A DNA stretch of 64,000 bases from Arcobacter nitrofigilis DSM 7299 (GCF_000092245.1 NC_014166.1:2976001-3040000); one strand, 5' to 3'; shown: positions 48,680 through 57,735, counted from the first letter of the stretch. A program made the numbers and translations. The notes: generated from the letters alone by a model not told the origin.

Positions 48680-51199
48680 TTATTTACCAAATAGATTTTG
48701 ACCTAAAGATTTATATGTTTCATAAAGAGTTATCATCTTTTTAGCCCATTTGATTCTACTAATATCAACAAGTTTATCCTGATATAAAATCACTTCTTTA
48801 CCATCTTTTACAGCATCTTCATATAAAGAAATCATCTCTTCATACTCTTTTACTTCTTCTCTTTTTGGAGTAAAGATATCATTTATGTACTCTATTTGTA
48901 CAGGATGAACTAAAGCTTTTCCATCAAATCCTAAATCAAAAGCATCTTTTGTAGAATCTTCACAAGCAAACTCATCATGTACATCATAATGTGGTCCATC
49001 AATTACTACTTTATCATAAGCTTTAGCAGCAAGTGCTATTTGAGATAGATAATTAATAATAGCTTTTGAACCTTTTTTTACATCTATTTGAAGTCTATTT
49101 GCAAGTTTATTAGAACCTGCAACTATAACTTCAACTCTAGAAGTTGCAGCACATATCTCTTGAATATTTAAAACTGCCAAGGGTGACTCTATCATTATCA
49201 TCATCGTTAATTCAGAATTTACCTCATCAATTAATTTTGCTGCTGCTAGAACATCTTCTTTATTATCAATTTTAGAAAAAAGTATTCCATCAAGCTCTAG
49301 CTCTTTTGCAAGTTCTAAATCCTTTTGTAAGTCTTCACTTCCTAAATTATTAACCCTAAGAACTCTTTCTGATTCTCCAAATTTTGAACCCTCTTCTTTA
49401 AATACCTCTTTTAAAACAGCTCTTCCAGCCTCTTTTTGTTCTGTTAAAATAGCTTCCAAATCAAAAATTACTGTATCTGCTAAAACAGTTTTTGCTTTTT
49501 TCACATACTTTTTATTGTATGAAGGAACATATAAAAGTGATCTTCTCGCTTTATATTCTATAATCTCTTCCCCAACACTTAAAGCAGCCTCTTGTTCATG
49601 GATGTTCTTAACAAGTTGTTTTCTTAAAACTTTACCATTTTTAGTTCTTGGATAATCACTCATGGCAAATATTCTTTTAGGCGCTTTGTATTTTGCCAAG
49701 TTATCTTGAGAATATTTTAAAATCTCAGCCTCTTCTTCTTGGCTTAAAGGTTTATGTCCAATCACTGCAATAGCAACTAAGGTTTTATCTTTTTCAATAT
49801 CTAAACCAAAAGCAACACAATCAGCAACTTTATCATGGGTTTTTACAACTCTTTCAATCTCATGTGGAGATACTCTAAAGCCAAAGGTATTGATAATATC
49901 ATCTTTTCTACCTATGAACCAAATATATCCATCCTTGTCTTTTTTAGCATAATCACCTGTAAAAAAGTATCCATCATGTTTAGCTTTTGCTGTTTCATCG
50001 TCCAATTGCCAATACTCTAAAAATAAACCTGGATCATCAACTCCAATACAAATCATTCCCTCTTCTTCAGTTCCCACTTCTTCTAAAGTATTTGGATCTA
50101 ACAGTTTTACGATATGTCCTGGTTGCACAAAGCCTGCACTTCCTGGTCTTATTGGATTATTAACAGAGTGTGAAATATAATAAGAACATTCACTCATACC
50201 TATTGCTTCATAAATATCTTGTTTAAATCTTTCTCTCCAAAGTCCTAACATCTCATCTGATAAATGTTCTCCTGCACTCATGCAATATCTTAAACTTGGA
50301 CAATCATCTATTTTGAAATCAGTTTTTTGAATAATTTGTCTATAAATAGTTGGAACTCCAATAAAAATAGTACATTTATGTTTTTTGATTAGATTTATCC
50401 AAGTTGAAGCATCATTTGCACCTTCATATGCAATAACTGTATGACCATTATATAAAGGATCCATCAAAGCAGAACCTAAAACATAAGTCCAGTTAAATTT
50501 TCCAGAATGCATGATTCTGTCATTTTCTTTGAAGTTAAACCAATACTCAGTTGCAGGAGTTCTTCCCACAAGTGATCTATGAGAGTGTAAAACTCCCTTT
50601 GGATAACCAGTTGTTCCTGATGTATATACTAAATATGCTGGTTCACCTGATTTTGATTTATAGTGATTTGGTGTTGCATCACCATTTTTTAAAATCTCAC
50701 TTAAGGCATACACATTTATACCTTTTGGTTTTTTAAGATTATCTACACTATCAATAGCTGCTACAATTATTGTCTTTAAGTTATCTACATTTTCTAAATA
50801 TGGAACTAGGTTTTCATACATAGTTGCAGACATAACAATTGCACTTGCTTGTGAATCTTCTGCAAGATATTTAACCTCAGAACCACTTAAAAGTGTAGAA
50901 GTTGGAACTGCAATGATTCCAGCTTTTATTGCCCCAAAAAATGAAATTGGATAAGCCAATGAATTTTTTAAACAAACTAAAACCCTATCCCTTGCTCCAA
51001 TTCCGATACTTGTAAGGAAATTTGCAACTTGGTCAGATTTTTTAGCTAAATCTTTATATGTTATTTCATCAGTACCTAATTTATCATCTTCTATAACCAT
51101 TGCTGTACTATTCTCTTTTGGTGTTCCCAAATGAGATGATGTACAAGCAACCCCAATATTTAAAAATTCAGGTACTTCGATTTTAATAGTTGAACTCAT
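48680..51199 (-). CDS. Acyl-CoA ligase fused to a CitE-like domain
   Basis: A two-domain protein of 839 residues. The first 540 or so are an ANL-family AMP-forming acyl-CoA ligase: YLVYTSGTTGYPKGVLHSH is the P-loop, GDYAKKDKDGY the hinge-region aspartate, DDIINTFGFRVSPHEIE the A8 motif, and PRTKNGKVLRKQL carries the catalytic lysine. From residue 552 a CitE/HpcH-like barrel follows (RRSLLYVPSYNKKYVKKA). In it, the usual LED motif reads FDLEAI and the metal aspartate position reads GSNKLANRL, so two acidic residues are lost while R63 and E120 of the domain remain. I infer a ligase for a dicarboxylic acid with a modified or structural aldolase partner. Confidence 0.8.
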   Translation of the reverse strand: MSSTIKIEVPEFLNIGVACTSSHLGTPKENSTAMVIEDDKLGTDEITYKDLAKKSDQVANFLTSIGIGARDRVLVCLKNSLAYPISFFGAIKAGIIAVPTSTLLSGSEVKYLAEDSQASAIVMSATMYENLVPYLENVDNLKTIIVAAIDSVDNLKKPKGINVYALSEILKNGDATPNHYKSKSGEPAYLVYTSGTTGYPKGVLHSHRSLVGRTPATEYWFNFKENDRIMHSGKFNWTYVLGSALMDPLYNGHTVIAYEGANDASTWINLIKKHKCTIFIGVPTIYRQIIQKTDFKIDDCPSLRYCMSAGEHLSDEMLGLWRERFKQDIYEAIGMSECSYYISHSVNNPIRPGSAGFVQPGHIVKLLDPNTLEEVGTEEEGMICIGVDDPGLFLEYWQLDDETAKAKHDGYFFTGDYAKKDKDGYIWFIGRKDDIINTFGFRVSPHEIERVVKTHDKVADCVAFGLDIEKDKTLVAIAVIGHKPLSQEEEAEILKYSQDNLAKYKAPKRIFAMSDYPRTKNGKVLRKQLVKNIHEQEAALSVGEEIIEYKARRSLLYVPSYNKKYVKKAKTVLADTVIFDLEAILTEQKEAGRAVLKEVFKEEGSKFGESERVLRVNNLGSEDLQKDLELAKELELDGILFSKIDNKEDVLAAAKLIDEVNSELTMMIMIESPLAVLNIQEICAATSRVEVIVAGSNKLANRLQIDVKKGSKAIINYLSQIALAAKAYDKVVIDGPHYDVHDEFACEDSTKDAFDLGFDGKALVHPVQIEYINDIFTPKREEVKEYEEMISLYEDAVKDGKEVILYQDKLVDISRIKWAKKMITLYETYKSLGQNLFGK

Positions 51200-51211
51200 A
51201 TTATCTCCTTA

Positions 51212-52345
51212 CTATATTTGACCATAAGGCCAGTTTTCTTTAAACGTATGTAACGGCATTTTATTTAATACTGTCAAGGCAAAAGCTTGATCCTCTTTAC
51301 TTAAACTTCTAAGTGCATATCCTCTTAAAAGGTTTTGTAAAGATTTACCAAACATCGGTGGATCTAGCATCTCACCTTTATACCTAATAGCTCCACTTAA
51401 AAGTGCATCTGCTTCAATTGCAGCACTTAATATTTCTATATCTTTTGCTATTTCTTTAGGACTTGGAGTAAAAGCAACTTTACAAACATTTATATGGTTT
51501 GGAGTAATTACTTGTTTACCTGTTAATCCCATAGCTGTCTCTCTTTTAGCATGTTCATAAACATGTCTTGAAGCATTATCTCCATGTAAATCTAACCATC
51601 TTCTAATATCTTTTTTCTCAACACAAGAATCAGGTAATGAATTAGGAGTAAGTAAAACTTCAACCCCTCCAATTACACCTTTACCTTTTATTCTAGCTTC
51701 CATTGTAAGCATATTAAAAAATGTCTCTAACTCATCAATCCAACCCTCAGGTGTGATTTTATATGCCATTGCTTTTGAGAAGTCATGGATACCAAATACC
51801 ACATGTTGAACAGTTGAGTGACTCATAAGTCTATCAGCTATTTGAAGTGATTTTGGATGCTCAATGATTGGTTGAATTTGTAAACTACTACCAATAGATA
51901 CTAACCAAGAAGATAAATCTCTAATCTCAGCATCTCCATAAACCTCACCAGCTTTTGCTAATACAATTGCATCGATGTATTTATGAACTTGTTTTAACAT
52001 CTTTAAATCTTCTTCATACTCATCAGTTCTAAAAGGGTTAATTCTAATAGCTATTTGAAAATCCCTTTGAGGAAATTTTGGTAACTCTTGAATTAAAAGT
52101 TCCCTACTCATAGCTTTTTGTCTACAACCATCTTCTAAATCAAATAACACTGTATGTGCTTTTGTTTTATAAGCGTGTTTTTGAAGTCTAAGTTTTGCTT
52201 GCTCCATAGTCTCATAGCTTCCATCTAGTGGATTAAACTTAATTGGAGGATAATATATTTGAATCCCTGGCCAATATCCACCAAGTACTGGTTTCAAATC
52301 GTCGTTTGCTGTTAGTTTTGATAAATCTATTACAGAAGAAGTCAT
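51212..52345 (-). CDS. HpcH/HpaI aldolase/CitE-type protein (possible malyl-CoA lyase or thioesterase)
   Basis: A 377-residue member of the same superfamily as the other CoA ester lyase, but longer and of a different subgroup. Key motifs are intact: VLFDLEDGCRQKAMSRE, IQPIIEHPKSLQIAD and HVVFGIHDFSKAMAY. R-x-N-P-F in IAIRINPFRTDEYEED is the likely CoA-phosphate region. In Rhodobacter, paralogous Mcl1 and Mcl2 act as malyl-CoA lyase and malyl-CoA thioesterase, and a similar split is possible here. It is the first gene of the operon, read away from the IclR regulator gene; AAGG precedes its ATG. Confidence 0.75.
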   Translation of the reverse strand: MTSSVIDLSKLTANDDLKPVLGGYWPGIQIYYPPIKFNPLDGSYETMEQAKLRLQKHAYKTKAHTVLFDLEDGCRQKAMSRELLIQELPKFPQRDFQIAIRINPFRTDEYEEDLKMLKQVHKYIDAIVLAKAGEVYGDAEIRDLSSWLVSIGSSLQIQPIIEHPKSLQIADRLMSHSTVQHVVFGIHDFSKAMAYKITPEGWIDELETFFNMLTMEARIKGKGVIGGVEVLLTPNSLPDSCVEKKDIRRWLDLHGDNASRHVYEHAKRETAMGLTGKQVITPNHINVCKVAFTPSPKEIAKDIEILSAAIEADALLSGAIRYKGEMLDPPMFGKSLQNLLRGYALRSLSKEDQAFALTVLNKMPLHTFKENWPYGQI

Positions 52346-52695
52346 GATATTTACCTTTATAATTTTCTTTTTGTAAGGGAATTAATCCATAGGTAAAATA
52401 AGCTCATATATAAATTATATTATTAGTTTTTAAATTAAGTAATATTTTATAAGTTCTTCTAGATACGATTTTATAGCACCTTTAAGAGAAGTTGCAAAAG
52501 TAAGTTTCACATAGTGAGAAAAATTTTTCTATAAATCTTACAATCTAAAATAAAACTTTTGTAATTATTTAATTAACATGTTACTTTTAGTCAAATAAGA
52601 ACCTATTAAGTTAAAATTAAACATACACAGATAAAAACAAAAGCAATTTAAATAAAAAATGTTAAAATATATAAAACTAAATAAAGAGAAATATA
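52346..52695. promoter_or_regulatory. 350-bp divergent control region between the CoA operon and its IclR regulator
   Basis: AT-rich DNA holding the promoters for both transcripts. The one notable palindromic string is TTTCACATAGTGAGAAA at 52505-52521, symmetric at 6 of 8 positions around its centre, about 160 bp before the operon start. IclR-family operators are often imperfect palindromes of this size, so it is a weak operator candidate. No gene was seen; a 60-codon minus-strand frame (52565-52747) overlaps the regulator gene and is rejected. Confidence 0.4.
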
Positions 52696-53421
52696 TTGCA
52701 AAATCAAAATAAGTCATTAACAAAAGGTTTATTGATTTTAAAATCAATCATGCATTCAAAAAAACCTTTAACAGCTAATTTTTTATGTCAAACCCATGAT
52801 ATAGATAAAAGTACCATGTCAAGACTTATCACAACTTTGGTAAATGAAGGGTTTATTGAATATGTTGAAAACTCTAAGGAGATAGTTTTAAGTGATATTA
52901 TGAATAATATATCACAGATGGAAGCAAGAGATAAAATAGTTGAGAAAACAAGAACTTTGCTTGATGAAATATTTTATTTAACTCAAGAGTGTTCATATAT
53001 AGGAATACTTGAAAAAGATGCCGTTTTATATTTAAATCAAGTGGATAAATCAAATCGAGTTTTAAAAACAAAAGACTCAATAGGTCTACATGCCCCACTA
53101 CATGCAAATGCCTTTGGAAAAGTTTTATTAGCATATGAAAATGTTGATTTTAGAACTTTAGATTTGAAAAAATACACAGCAAATACAATTACTACTGTTA
53201 CAAGATTAAAAAAAGAGATTGAAGAAGTGAAACAAAATGGTTATGCCATTGGTTTTGAAGAGTACGAATTTGGACTTTTTTCAATAGCTGTTCCATACTT
53301 CAACAATAAAAAAGAGTTTGTAGGAACACTTGGAATATCTGGATTATCTGCAAGGGTAAATAAAGAAAAATCTCATGAACTAGGTAAAAAAATATTTAAT
53401 TTAGTTAATCCTATTATTTAA
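52696..53421 (+). CDS. IclR-family transcriptional regulator
   Basis: A 241-residue regulator. The winged helix-turn-helix is at about 8-65 (SLTKGLLILKSIMHSKKPLT, then DIDKSTMSRLITTLVNEGFIEY). The C-terminal effector-binding domain (about 75-240) has GLHAPLHANAFGKVLLAY and YAIGFEEYEFGLFSIAVPYF. The start is TTG at 52696-52698 with GAGAAA upstream; the next Met lies inside the helix-turn-helix and would destroy it. It faces the CoA operon across 350 bp, the classic layout for a local regulator; an organic acid or CoA ester is its probable ligand. It overlaps the lipoprotein gene by 4 bases tail to tail. Confidence 0.88.
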   Translation: MQNQNKSLTKGLLILKSIMHSKKPLTANFLCQTHDIDKSTMSRLITTLVNEGFIEYVENSKEIVLSDIMNNISQMEARDKIVEKTRTLLDEIFYLTQECSYIGILEKDAVLYLNQVDKSNRVLKTKDSIGLHAPLHANAFGKVLLAYENVDFRTLDLKKYTANTITTVTRLKKEIEEVKQNGYAIGFEEYEFGLFSIAVPYFNNKKEFVGTLGISGLSARVNKEKSHELGKKIFNLVNPII

Positions 53422-53804
53422 TCTTTTTTTACCTTTATTAAAATATTATGTTCTTTATCCCTAAAAACTGTCTCTTTTTTATTGTTATTAAAAATAGATT
53501 CTAAAAAATCATCTTTGTAAGCGCTGTTCAAATATTTTTTATTAAACTCTTTTAAACTTTCGCACTCAAAAGTAGAAGTACAAACTCTATCTTTATATAT
53601 TTTCATATCCAAAATAGTTTTTCCTGCGCTGTAAATTTGAACTTGGGTATAATTATCAAACTTAGAAATAAAGCCTTTATCATAAAACTTCATAGTAGGT
53701 GTTTTTATAAGAATCGTTGCACTTGTGGAGTTTATAACTTGTTTTGAGGCACAAGATGAAAGTAAAAAAGTAATAAAAATAATACTAATAAGTTTTTTAA
53801 TCAA
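53418..53804 (-). CDS. Lipoprotein, unknown function
   Basis: A 128-residue protein with a lipoprotein signal: a hydrophobic stretch then lipobox LLSSC (Cys18). The mature part is mixed alpha/beta with two further cysteines (RVCTSTFECES) near residues 80-90 that could pair. No recognised family. It converges with the IclR gene and has no clear partner. Confidence 0.65.
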   Translation of the reverse strand: MIKKLISIIFITFLLSSCASKQVINSTSATILIKTPTMKFYDKGFISKFDNYTQVQIYSAGKTILDMKIYKDRVCTSTFECESLKEFNKKYLNSAYKDDFLESIFNNNKKETVFRDKEHNILIKVKKD

Positions 53805-53993
53805 AGATAGTTCCTTTTAATTTAAAAATGATTTTACAATAATACTTTCAAAAAAGCTACATTTTTAAATTAAAAGTACCACCTCACATTAAAGCTATAT
53901 GAACACATGATTAAGTCGTATTAAAAAAGCTATTTAAAAGCTAAAATTAAACTTAATAATAAGACTACAAACTTTACATTGAAAGAATACCAA

Positions 53994-55022
53994 ATGCAAG
54001 ATATAAAGCAACAGTACATAAAAGATTTAATCTATATGCTAATCTTTACAATTTTAATGTTACTACTTCTATTAAAAGTTAATGCTTTTGATTTGTTGAT
54101 AAAATACACAAGAGCACATGAAGAATACCAATTAGATGAAGTTATTTTACTTGTACTTATTTCATCATTTAGTTTTATTTGGTTTTCTCTAAGAAGGCTA
54201 AAAGAACTTAAAATATTAAAAGATAAACTTTCTGTTCAAAACAATAAACTCGAAGAAAAAATAAAAAAAGAGTTAAAAACATCCCTAGAAAAAGAAAAGA
54301 TTTTATTCAAACAAGCAAGAATGGCTCTTATGGGTGAGATGATTAATCACATTAGCCACCAATGGAAACAACCCTTAAGCGTTATTAGAATGTCAAATAC
54401 TCTGCTTGAAATTAGTAGAGATAAATTATACCATGTAAATGAAAACGATTTAGATGAAGCTATAAAAAATATTGATGATTCTGTTCAAAACTTATCAGAT
54501 ACAATTGATGATTTTAGAGATTTTTTTCAAATAAATAAACAAATAACACAGTTCAGTCTTACAAAGGTATTTAATAAAGTACTCAAATTAATTGAAAATC
54601 ACTATAAGAACTCTCACATAATAATACACAAAAATATAGAACATGAAAATGCCTATGGATTTGAAAGTGATATATTACAAGTATTACTTAACATATTAAG
54701 AAATGCCAAAGACGAACTTGAAAGAAAAGATTTAAAACTAAAAAGACATTTGTTTATACATGTATACAGAGAAAATGAACAAATCATAATCAAAATTAAA
54801 GACAATGGCGGAGGAATAAAAGAAGAAAATTTAAATAAACTATTCGAAGCTTATTTCATTAGTGAAGAAAATAGTGAAAACCTAGGCACAGGTCTATATA
54901 TGTGCAAACAAATAATTACTAATATGAAAGGACAATTAAGCGTAATAAATAGTGAATATGAGTTTGAAAATGAGCATTACAAAGGTGCTGAATTTATTAT
55001 TTCTATTCCTATAAATAATTAA
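53994..55022 (+). CDS. Membrane histidine kinase (orphan)
   Basis: A 342-residue sensor kinase. Two membrane helices (about 12-30 and 49-64) frame a short extracytoplasmic loop of about 20 residues. A coiled linker follows, then the H-box SHQWKQPLSVIRM, the N-box LLNILRNAKDEL, the G1 box DNGGGI and the G2 box GTGLYMCK. The small sensor loop suggests sensing in the membrane or through a partner. I prefer the ATG at 53994-53996 over the TTG at 53979, because GAAAG lies about 8 bases before it. No response regulator is next to it. Confidence 0.82.
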   Translation: MQDIKQQYIKDLIYMLIFTILMLLLLLKVNAFDLLIKYTRAHEEYQLDEVILLVLISSFSFIWFSLRRLKELKILKDKLSVQNNKLEEKIKKELKTSLEKEKILFKQARMALMGEMINHISHQWKQPLSVIRMSNTLLEISRDKLYHVNENDLDEAIKNIDDSVQNLSDTIDDFRDFFQINKQITQFSLTKVFNKVLKLIENHYKNSHIIIHKNIEHENAYGFESDILQVLLNILRNAKDELERKDLKLKRHLFIHVYRENEQIIIKIKDNGGGIKEENLNKLFEAYFISEENSENLGTGLYMCKQIITNMKGQLSVINSEYEFENEHYKGAEFIISIPINN

Positions 55023-55087
55023 CTTGAGACTCATTCTAAAACGCTTATAAGCTAAGCACATTATTTGGAGATTTAATAATTTTTTAC

Positions 55088-55093
55088 TATAAT
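55088..55093 (+). promoter_or_regulatory. Consensus -10 (TATAAT) before queH-lpxB
   Basis: TTTTTACTATAATGCG contains a perfect TATAAT 21 bp before the queH start, with a T-rich stretch upstream as is typical of housekeeping promoters in Campylobacterota. It probably drives queH and lpxB together. Confidence 0.55.
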
Positions 55094-55114
55094 GCGATTA
55101 AATAAAGGATTTAA

Positions 55115-56188
55115 ATGCTCGTTCACATATGTTGTTCCGTTGATAGTCACTATTTTTTAGAAAGACTACAACAAGATTTCCCCGATGAAAAATTAGTTGG
55201 TTTTTTTTATGACCCTAATATTCATCCTTACAATGAATACTTACTAAGACTAAAAGATGTTGAATACTCTTGCCATAAATTAGGCATAGAATTAATAGAA
55301 GGTCCATACAATCTTGAAGAGTGGTTAAGAAAAGTAAAAGGACTAGAAAATGAACCTGAAAAAGGTGATAGATGCACAGTCTGTTATGATGATAGATTAG
55401 AGACTAGTGTAAAAAAAGCTGTTGAATTAGCTCATGATAAGTTTACTACAACCCTTCTTATTTCACCAAAAAAATCACAAGAAAAATTAGAAATAATTGG
55501 AGCCGATTTAGAAAAAAAATATGGTTTACAATGGATTTTTAAAGATTATAGAAGTGGTAAAGGAATGGAAGAGCAAGCAAAAGTAGTAAAAGAAAACTCA
55601 TTTTATAGACAAAATTATTGCGGTTGTTTATTTGGGTTGACTCCCCAAAGAGAACAACAAAATAAAATCATGGATGAGATGTTTTTACCAATTTCTAATC
55701 AAATCTTGCCCCAATCAATAGAGTATCGATTGGAATTATACAATAATAGAACAAATTTAGATGAGACAAATATTCCATATAAAATAGTAAAACAAAAATT
55801 TTTAAACTATAGACTTTTAAATGCAAAAGTTAAAGTAGATAAAGAAGTTATTCCCTCTTATTTCTTATGTTACTCAACAATAAGTAAAGGCAGAACAAGC
55901 GGAAAAATTGCATTTGAAAAAGCAGAAATACACTACTTTAATAAAGATGAAGTAAAAATCATCACAATTGATACTTTTAATGACTTTACCCAATCTCATT
56001 ATAGAGATGTAAAAGATTTAATGTATCACCCTTTAACCTTTGAAGCAGAATTGAAAATTCGAGATAAAATTACTCAAAATCCTTATGGCTTATCTGCAAT
56101 TATAATAGTTGATGAAATAAGTGAAGGAAAATATGAGATTTCAATTGATGCAAAAACTTATGAAGATGTAAAAGAGGTAATAATATAA
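55115..56188 (+). CDS. queH: Epoxyqueuosine reductase QueH with C-terminal extension
   Basis: Last step of queuosine tRNA modification, reducing epoxyqueuosine. QueH proteins (DUF208) carry a metal-cluster cysteine set; here HICCSVD (C6, C7), DRCTVCYDDRLE and QNYCGCLFGL supply them. Typical QueH is about 180-220 residues and starts HxCCAPC; this one is 357 residues and has CCSVD in place of CCAPC. The extra C-terminal 170 or so residues are unrecognised, beta-rich and charged. AAGGA precedes the ATG. LpxB follows at once, so the pair is co-transcribed. Confidence 0.85.
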   Translation: MLVHICCSVDSHYFLERLQQDFPDEKLVGFFYDPNIHPYNEYLLRLKDVEYSCHKLGIELIEGPYNLEEWLRKVKGLENEPEKGDRCTVCYDDRLETSVKKAVELAHDKFTTTLLISPKKSQEKLEIIGADLEKKYGLQWIFKDYRSGKGMEEQAKVVKENSFYRQNYCGCLFGLTPQREQQNKIMDEMFLPISNQILPQSIEYRLELYNNRTNLDETNIPYKIVKQKFLNYRLLNAKVKVDKEVIPSYFLCYSTISKGRTSGKIAFEKAEIHYFNKDEVKIITIDTFNDFTQSHYRDVKDLMYHPLTFEAELKIRDKITQNPYGLSAIIIVDEISEGKYEISIDAKTYEDVKEVII

Positions 56189-57232
56189 ATGAAACTTCTT
56201 GTAAGTGCTATGGAAACTTCTTCAAATGTACATTTAGCGGAACTAAAAAAACACCTAAGTGACGACATTGAACTTCTTGGAATATTTGATAAGAAACTTG
56301 GAAATCCAAATTATGATATTGAACAACTTGCTATTATGGGCTTTGTAGATGCACTAAAAAGACTACCTTTCTTTTTTAAACTAAAAGATGAAATGGTAGA
56401 GTTAGCAAAAGATGTTGACAAAGTGTTACTTATGGATTCATCAGGTTTTAATTTACCACTAGCAAAAGCTATTAAAAAGAAATATCCAAATAAAGAGATT
56501 ATTTATTATATCCTTCCCCAAGCTTGGGCATGGAAAAAGGGAAGAATTCCTAAGATTGAAACATACTGCGATAAGCTTTGTTCAATCTTACCTTTTGAAA
56601 AAGATTACTATTCAAAAAAAGAGAAAATCACTTATGTGGGGCACCCTTTACTTGATGAAATAAAAGATTATAAAACTACAGCTTCAACTTCTAACAAAAT
56701 AGCTTTTATGCCAGGAAGTAGAAAAAATGAGATAATAAATCTTATGCCAATATTTAAAAAGCTTATAAAAAGTATTCCAAATAAAGAGTACATTTTAATA
56801 ATACCAGCAAAATTTGATGAAGAGTATATTAAAACTATTTATGGTGATATTTCAGAATTTACTATTTCAACTAATGCCCATGAAAGTCTTAAACAAAGTG
56901 ATTATGCCTTTATTTGTAGTGGAACAGCGACTTTAGAAGCAGCACTTATTGGAACACCTTTTACCCTGAGTTATATTGCTAAAAAACTAGATTATTTTAT
57001 AGGTTCTCGTCTTGTAAAACTTCCAGCTGTAGGATTGGCAAATATCTTCTTTTCTAAAATGGGTAAAGAGTTAATTCATAGTGAATTTTTACAAGAAAAA
57101 GTTACAGTTGAAAATCTTTTAAATGATTATAAAAAAATGAATACAAACAAATTTATGGAAAATTCAAAAGTATTAAGAGAATATCTTAAATTTGGAAGTT
57201 CTAAGAATGTCGCTCACATAATTCAAAACTAA
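56189..57232 (+). CDS. lpxB: Lipid-A-disaccharide synthase
   Basis: GT19 glycosyltransferase joining lipid X and UDP-diacylglucosamine in lipid A synthesis; 347 residues, a little shorter than the usual 380. Conserved blocks are SAMETSSNVHL near the start, IYYILPQAWAWKKGRIPKI, YVGHPLLDEI, AFMPGSRKNEI and FICSGTATLEAALIGTPF. It begins at the base after the queH stop. FabZ and lpxA follow 50 bp later. Confidence 0.93.
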   Translation: MKLLVSAMETSSNVHLAELKKHLSDDIELLGIFDKKLGNPNYDIEQLAIMGFVDALKRLPFFFKLKDEMVELAKDVDKVLLMDSSGFNLPLAKAIKKKYPNKEIIYYILPQAWAWKKGRIPKIETYCDKLCSILPFEKDYYSKKEKITYVGHPLLDEIKDYKTTASTSNKIAFMPGSRKNEIINLMPIFKKLIKSIPNKEYILIIPAKFDEEYIKTIYGDISEFTISTNAHESLKQSDYAFICSGTATLEAALIGTPFTLSYIAKKLDYFIGSRLVKLPAVGLANIFFSKMGKELIHSEFLQEKVTVENLLNDYKKMNTNKFMENSKVLREYLKFGSSKNVAHIIQN

Positions 57233-57241
57233 TTTAAATTT

Positions 57242-57250
57242 TGATAGAAT
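57242..57250 (+). promoter_or_regulatory. Candidate extended -10 promoter before fabZ
   Basis: TGATAGAAT, identical to the string before recA, lies in the 52-bp gap between lpxB and fabZ, 34 bp before the fabZ ATG. It probably gives the fabZ-lpxA-clpX-mreBC run its own start. Confidence 0.4.
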
Positions 57251-57284
57251 ATATGCCTTAAATAAAAAGATATAGGAAAATTAT

Positions 57285-57728
57285 ATGCTAGACGTTACAC
57301 AGATTCAAGAGATACTTCCACATAGATACCCTTTTTTACTTGTAGATAGAATTACAAGCATGGAAGAAGGCAAAAGTATCATTGGTTTTAAAAATATCTC
57401 TATTAGTGAACCTGCTTTTATGGGACATTTCCCTGGACATCCAATTTATCCAGGTGTATTAATTCTAGAAGGAATGGCGCAAGCTGGTGGAATTTTAGCT
57501 TTAAAAAGCAATGATTTATCATATGAAGAGATGAAAAGTAAAGTTATTTATTTCATGAGTATTGATGGGGCAAAATTTAGAACACCTGTGAAACCTGGTG
57601 ATAAATTAGAATACAGAATTGAAGTAAAAAAATTAAGAGGAAATCTAATAGTGCTTGCAGGTCAAGCTTTTGTAGATGAAAAGCTAGTTGCTGAGGCTGA
57701 ATTAAAAGCCATGGTAGTGGATAAATAA
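57285..57728 (+). CDS. fabZ: 3-hydroxyacyl-ACP dehydratase FabZ
   Basis: Hot-dog dehydratase of fatty-acid elongation, 147 residues. Catalytic histidine is in [20 protein letters not shown], with glutamate in the same helix; [11 protein letters not shown] is the typical N-terminal segment. It is followed 7 bp later by lpxA, with which it shares the hydroxyacyl-ACP pool. Confidence 0.96.
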   Translation: MLDVTQIQEILPHRYPFLLVDRITSMEEGKSIIGFKNISISEPAFMGHFPGHPIYPGVLILEGMAQAGGILALKSNDLSYEEMKSKVIYFMSIDGAKFRTPVKPGDKLEYRIEVKKLRGNLIVLAGQAFVDEKLVAEAELKAMVVDK

Positions 57729-57735
57729 TAAATAT

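Noticed and set aside
52565-52747. 60-codon minus-strand frame in the IclR control region
   Set aside because: Overlaps the regulator's start, consists of Phe/Tyr/Leu runs and has no ribosome site.
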